NCBI GenBank assembly: GCA_038329555.1
Contig: JBBQNC010000125.1
Location: forward strand, 1 to 9,795
Reading direction: 5' to 3'
Length of the DNA stretch: 9,795 nt
From: JALYUA01 sp038329555
Lineage (GTDB): Bacteria > Acidobacteriota > Thermoanaerobaculia > UBA5066 > Gp7-AA6
Position numbers and translations under genes: made by a program. The notes beneath the pieces were generated by a model that did no database searches, was not told where the DNA came from, and saw only the letters and a list, made by a program, of their open reading frames with translations. Below, piece by piece: positions 7,601 to 9,795 of the stretch (position 1 is its first letter; each line of letters begins with the position of its first letter).

Positions 7601-8592
7601 TCGCCGATGTCGATGCCGAGCTCGAGCGATGCCGTCGCGACGAGGGCGCGGAGGCGCCCGCCCTTCAGCCGCTCCTCGGCGTCCAGCCTCCGCTCCCGCG
7701 AGAGGCTGCCGTGATGGCTCGTGACGGCGCCCTCGCCCAGGAGCCGCGTCAGCTGCCCGGCGATCCGCTCCGCCATCTTCCGGGTGTTGACGAAGACCAG
7801 GGTCGTGCGGTGCTCGCGAACGAGCTCGGCGATGCGGGCGTAGATCTCCTCCCACTGCTCGTGCGAGCACACGGTCGAGAGGGGGGACGGCGGGATCTCG
7901 ATCGCGAGATCCAGAGCGCGGAACGTGCCCGCGTCGACCAGCGCGCATGCGCGTCCGTCGCCGGCCAAAAACCGCCCCACGTTCTCGAGCGGCTTCTGAG
8001 TCGCTGACAGGCCGACCCGCTGCACGGGCCCCGCCAGCGCTTCGAGGCGCTCGAGGGACAGGGCGAGGTGGCTCCCGCGCTTGTCGCGCACGAGCGCATG
8101 GATCTCGTCGACGATGACCGTGCGGACGGTCGACAGCATGCCGCGGCCGCCGTCGCTCGTCAGGAGCAGGTAGAGGGACTCGGGCGTCGTCACGAGGATG
8201 TGGGGCGGGCGGCGCGCCATCGCGGCGCGATCGGACGGGGACGTGTCGCCGGTGCGCACGAGCACGCGGATCTCCGGCACCGACGGATCCGCCGCGCGGA
8301 TCTCCGCCAGGGGAGCCTGAAGGTTCTTCTGGACATCGTTCGAGAGGGCGCGGAGCGGCGAAACGTAGAGGATCTGCGTCTCGTCCGCCAGATCCGCCCC
8401 CTGCCGGATCAGCGTATCGATCGCCGCGAGGAATGCTGCGAGCGTCTTGCCGAAGCCGGTTGGCGCCGCGATCAGGATGTGGCGCCCCTCGCGGATCGCG
8501 GGCCAGCCGTCGCGCTGGGGCGGGGTCGGTTCGCCGAACCGCTGCGAGAACCAGGACGCAACGGCGGGATGAAAGGAGACCGGGGTGGACAC
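4630..8592 (-). CDS. lhr: Lhr-family DEAD/DEAH-box ATP-dependent helicase, long form
   Basis: A 1320-aa cytosolic superfamily 2 helicase; family members translocate on single-stranded DNA and unwind RNA:DNA or DNA duplexes, and take part in DNA repair. Visible motifs: Walker A APTGFGKT (43-50), TPES (136-139), DEIH (162-165), SAT (196-198), TSHHGSLS (about 291-298), ATASLELGID (about 319-328) and QRVGRAGH (349-356). Then come a winged-helix region (about 380-450) and the Lhr-specific associated domain with PFWLGEGPGRT (near 540) and VVHAPFGSRINRAWG (near 630). The remaining 450 residues match the long-form C-terminal extension, ending in EARGEVRGGRFVSGFDGEQYALPGAV with all the usual landmarks, so the gene looks complete. 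It is somewhat shorter than the roughly 1500-aa enterobacterial and mycobacterial forms. The frame is open to an ATG at 8739, but that part overlaps the DinB gene and is Arg/Ser-rich. The GTG at 8592, 10 nt past the DinB stop, is preferred; its ribosome site is weak, suggesting translational coupling. Confidence 0.93.
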   Translation of the reverse strand: MSTPVSFHPAVASWFSQRFGEPTPPQRDGWPAIREGRHILIAAPTGFGKTLAAFLAAIDTLIRQGADLADETQILYVSPLRALSNDVQKNLQAPLAEIRAADPSVPEIRVLVRTGDTSPSDRAAMARRPPHILVTTPESLYLLLTSDGGRGMLSTVRTVIVDEIHALVRDKRGSHLALSLERLEALAGPVQRVGLSATQKPLENVGRFLAGDGRACALVDAGTFRALDLAIEIPPSPLSTVCSHEQWEEIYARIAELVREHRTTLVFVNTRKMAERIAGQLTRLLGEGAVTSHHGSLSRERRLDAEERLKGGRLRALVATASLELGIDIGDVDLAIQVGATRSIATFLQRVGRAGHALRKVPKGRLFPLTLDELVEGAALLRCIRGSVLDRTPEPSRPLDILAQQIVAACVPEPWDEATLFGLLRRAWPYRDLARAEFDEVVALHTQGRSALLHRDGVNGRLMATRRARMAALLSGGAIPDTADYQVRLEPEGTVVGTVNEDWAIESNGGDIFQLGNASWRILRVEPGTVRVADAKGQPPTIPFWLGEGPGRTRELAAEIGSLREETASSLEDAGAGMVASLLAGCGEALPEGAAVQIADYVDAGKSVLGCVPTSRRVILERFFDESGGMQLVVHAPFGSRINRAWGLALRKKFCVGFGFELQAAANEEAIVLSLGMQHSFPLEEVFDYLSPSTAREVLVQALLASPMFETRWRWNAQRSLILERSRGGRRVPPPILRMRANDLLAAAFPQVLACPETLPGGPIEVPDHPIVRQTIEDCLNEAMDIEGFLGVLRGLKDGSIERRSIDTIEPSAFARGILASQPYTFLDDAPLEERRTQAVHSRRFLDSKTSDELGSLDPEAIARVREEAWPSPANAEELHEALLWMGYVTTQEATPWQEWLDSLAAGRRVVREGERWYAAEASRDPKTVLRGRLEALGPIPGGGDEADEDLLRELEAEGSVLRTRIAGRSAWCDRRLLARIHRYTLDRLRREIAPVTASQFLRFLACWQHADPGHRLEGPAGVATVVAQLAGFEIPAAAWEASVLPARVGGYKREWLDHLTLSGEAAWGRLWGAGASPVRRAPIAVVPREDLEDWLSLAPADPAELPLRQPAASVYALLERRGAMFFQEIGRANASSSASASGLSNFDVERGLTDLIALGRVTCDSFAGLRWLIVPASRRRATGLTAGRWSLLPRGNAAALSASGAAEFVARRLLARTGVVFRKTAARERQPVPWREIARALRTLEARGEVRGGRFVSGFDGEQYALPGAVALLRDLKRRAPEVEPLPVIVSAADPLNFRGILTPDDRVAPTTRRQVEVA
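5166..5195. repeat. Tandem hexanucleotide repeat within the helicase gene
   Basis: Five consecutive 6-bp units on the plus strand: CGCTCG, CGCTTG, CGCTTG, AGCTTG, CGTTTG. On the coding strand they give an Ala/Ser run (ANASSSASASG, near residues 1130-1140) between two helical parts of the helicase C-terminal extension. The length is a multiple of 3, so unit gain or loss keeps the frame. It looks like a slippage-generated linker. Confidence 0.75.
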
Positions 8593-8602
8593 CGCGCCGA
8601 TC

Positions 8603-9184
8603 TTAACCCGCGACGGGCGAGGCCCGGCCGCCCGGCGAAACCGCCTCTCCCGGCGGCCTCGTCGCCCCGCCGCGCGGGAGCTGCTCCGCGTGGTGCGCCG
8701 TGTGGATCGCGAAGAAGCGCAGGACGTCGAAGCCTTCAAGCGCGCCGAAATAAGGATGCGTCACGCGCACGGACCGACCGCGGCTAGCGAGCTCTTCGTC
8801 GGCCCTTCGCGCCGAGGCACGGAGCTTCTCGATCGACGCCGCCTGGTCGAGAGCGGTTCCTGCGGGCCTGAGTTCGCGCGGCGCCAGGACTCCCGCGGGA
8901 ATGCGGCCGGTGCGGAGGATCCGCGGCAGGAACACCGCTCGGAGGAATACGCGCTGCCACCAGGTCGTCCGAAGGCGCATCGCCGCGCCCTCGTGGAGCT
9001 CGCGGAACAGGGCCTCGTAGGACAGCAGGACGTGCTCTGTGACCTGGGCGGGCGACCATTTTCCGGCGGCGGGCTCGACGACCCAACGCTCGGCGGCCAC
9101 CCCGGTGGCGAGCGCGGCAAACGAGTCGACCGCCTCGAGGTGCTCCCGGTGGAGTCTTTGCGGGAGGGACGCCGACTTCGCCAT
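8603..9184 (-). CDS. DinB-fold (DinB/YfiT-like) putative metal-dependent protein
   Basis: A 193-aa predicted cytosolic four-helix-bundle protein. The first helix contains HREHLEAVDSFAAL; the second has GKWSPAQVTEHVLLSYEALFRE with H51; the last conserved helix has FFAIHTAHHAEQL with H161 and H165. Those three histidines fit the usual DinB metal triad (one His in helix 2, H-x3-H in the last helix). Family members include thiol S-transferases and many stress-induced proteins of unknown reaction; this is not the DinB (Pol IV) polymerase. The middle (about 70-105) is Arg-rich with bulky aromatics, and the tail after 170 is Gly/Pro-rich and probably disordered. The ATG directly follows the TAG of the upstream gene with no clear ribosome site, implying re-initiation coupling. 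Its stop lies 10 nt before the helicase start. The fold call is good; the substrate is unknown. Confidence 0.85.
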   Translation of the reverse strand: MAKSASLPQRLHREHLEAVDSFAALATGVAAERWVVEPAAGKWSPAQVTEHVLLSYEALFRELHEGAAMRLRTTWWQRVFLRAVFLPRILRTGRIPAGVLAPRELRPAGTALDQAASIEKLRASARRADEELASRGRSVRVTHPYFGALEGFDVLRFFAIHTAHHAEQLPRGGATRPPGEAVSPGGRASPVAG

Positions 9185-9481
9185 CTATCGCGGCTGAATA
9201 TAGCTCGCGAACACGAGGAGAAGGCTCAACGCGGCGAGCGCGACGGGCGGAGCGATCCACGCCAGGCGCAGCGGGGCCCGGATCCCGCGGCGCGCGGTGA
9301 GCACCCAGGTGCCAAGGAAGATCGCGAGCAGCGGCAGGGGCAGGGCGGGAAGGCCCTCGGCTCCCCGGAAGCCCGGCTCCGACTTCATGTCGGCAGCGAA
9401 GCACAGCACCGTGGCGAGGAGAGCGCCCGCGACCGCCAGGACCCAGGCGCTCGCGACGGCGACCCTCTGACGCCGGGTCAT
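9185..9481 (-). CDS. Small three-helix membrane protein, function unknown
   Basis: A 98-aa protein I do not recognise as a named family. It starts with a positive cluster (MTRRQR) and has three predicted transmembrane helices, near 7-29, 44-63 and 73-95, with basic residues (ARRGIRAPLR) in the loop between helices two and three, which suggests that loop is cytoplasmic. The frame stays open upstream to about 9748, but that longer reading (187 aa) is a chimera: its first 89 residues come from the upstream SnoaL-like gene and from a shifted reading of its 3' end. The internal ATG at 9481 is preferred because it forms an ATGA overlap with the stop of the SnoaL-like frame, a typical coupled junction. 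No ribosome site is visible, as expected for re-initiation. The stop codon abuts the DinB ATG. Confidence 0.72.
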   Translation of the reverse strand: MTRRQRVAVASAWVLAVAGALLATVLCFAADMKSEPGFRGAEGLPALPLPLLAIFLGTWVLTARRGIRAPLRLAWIAPPVALAALSLLLVFASYIQPR

Positions 9482-9795
9482 GGCGTCGGCGCCGGTCGCG
9501 GGCGGTCGCGGTTCCCATTTCCGTTGTCCATGTCGGACACGATCAACCACCGTCCGTCCGCGCGGCGGCGGAGCGTCAGCGTGAACTTTCCCGCGTCCGC
9601 CTGCCCCTCCGCCCGCGACCTCCGAGTACCCGACCGGTCCCTCCGTCGCGTACGCGAAGGCGCGGAGGACGAGCGGGCCGCCCGGACCCGCGTAGTAACG
9701 CCGGATGGCCTCCCGGCCGCGAACGGGCGGATGCCCGCTGGGAAGCACGAAGCCGTCCTCCGCGAAGAGCGCGGCGAGCGCGGTCCCGTCGCCCG
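9478..9795 (-). pseudogene. SnoaL/DUF4440-like (NTF2-fold) protein, 5' end outside window, apparent frameshift
   Basis: The gene runs in from beyond the right edge. One frame (9795 down to about 9608) gives GDGTALAALFAEDGFVLPSG, then the PPVRGREAIRRYY motif, then FAYATEGPVGY, typical of the NTF2-like SnoaL/DUF4440 fold. The rest of the domain continues one base later, in a second frame: DAGKFTLTLRRRADGRWLIV followed by SDMDNGN, stopping at TGA (9480-9478). A single extra G, for example in the GGGG run at 9604-9607, would explain the shift; removing it reads VAGGGQADAGKFTL. It may be a real inactivating mutation or an assembly error; the good conservation on both sides and the ATGA overlap with the next gene favour an error or a very recent event. 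Family members are enzymes such as cyclases and isomerases, or small-ligand binding proteins; the substrate here is unknown. Confidence 0.72.

Noticed and set aside
5548..8007. Long plus-strand open frame (819 codons) antisense to lhr
   Set aside because: It mirrors the codon pattern of the helicase gene in very GC-rich DNA. The translation is Arg/Asp/Leu/Glu-rich with no recognisable domain, while the minus strand carries all helicase motifs.
8593..8739. Extended N-terminus of the helicase from the ATG at 8739
   Set aside because: The extra 49 residues are Arg/Ser-rich, do not resemble Lhr N-termini and overlap the DinB coding region in another frame.

Overview
The window is GC-rich (roughly 70% by eye) and nearly all coding. 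The best taxonomic clue is the first gene, a full-length 'ADOP' permease (a duplicated MacB/FtsX-type permease with an N-terminal prefix domain). These are greatly expanded in Acidobacteriota and also occur in some other soil phyla. With the DUF4388 and Lhr proteins, this suggests a soil or sediment acidobacterium or relative, perhaps from a metagenome assembly. I cannot resolve it further from sequence alone.

Layout. (1) 6-2657, plus strand: ADOP-family permease with no ATPase gene visible beside it. (2) 2572-3051, minus: small DUF1304 membrane protein whose long C-terminal tail runs antisense into the end of the permease gene. (3) 3146-4423, minus: two-ended protein with an N-terminal DUF4388 (PATAN) domain and a C-terminal J-like domain that has lost the HPD motif. 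(4) 4424-4629: non-coding gap with a strong hairpin just after the helicase stop codon and two smaller dyads. (5) 4630-9795, minus: a tightly packed gene series, in transcription order SnoaL/DUF4440-like protein (5' end outside the window, apparent frameshift), 98-aa three-helix membrane protein, DinB-fold protein, and a large Lhr-type helicase. The junctions are an ATGA overlap, a TAG directly followed by ATG, and a 10-nt gap, so the four are very probably co-transcribed and translationally coupled.

How the genes may work together. Lhr helicases take part in nucleic-acid repair, and DinB-fold genes are often linked to stress, so the right-hand operon may be stress- or repair-related. That is inference from context. 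The DUF4388/J-like protein looks like a regulatory or scaffold protein. The permease and DUF1304 genes converge and need not be functionally related.

I found no rRNA, tRNA, CRISPR array, insertion sequence or phage gene, and no obvious new multi-gene system. The most distinctive items are the degenerate J-like domain fused to DUF4388, the frameshifted SnoaL-like gene, a tandem hexamer repeat inside the helicase gene, and the packed order of the right-hand operon.
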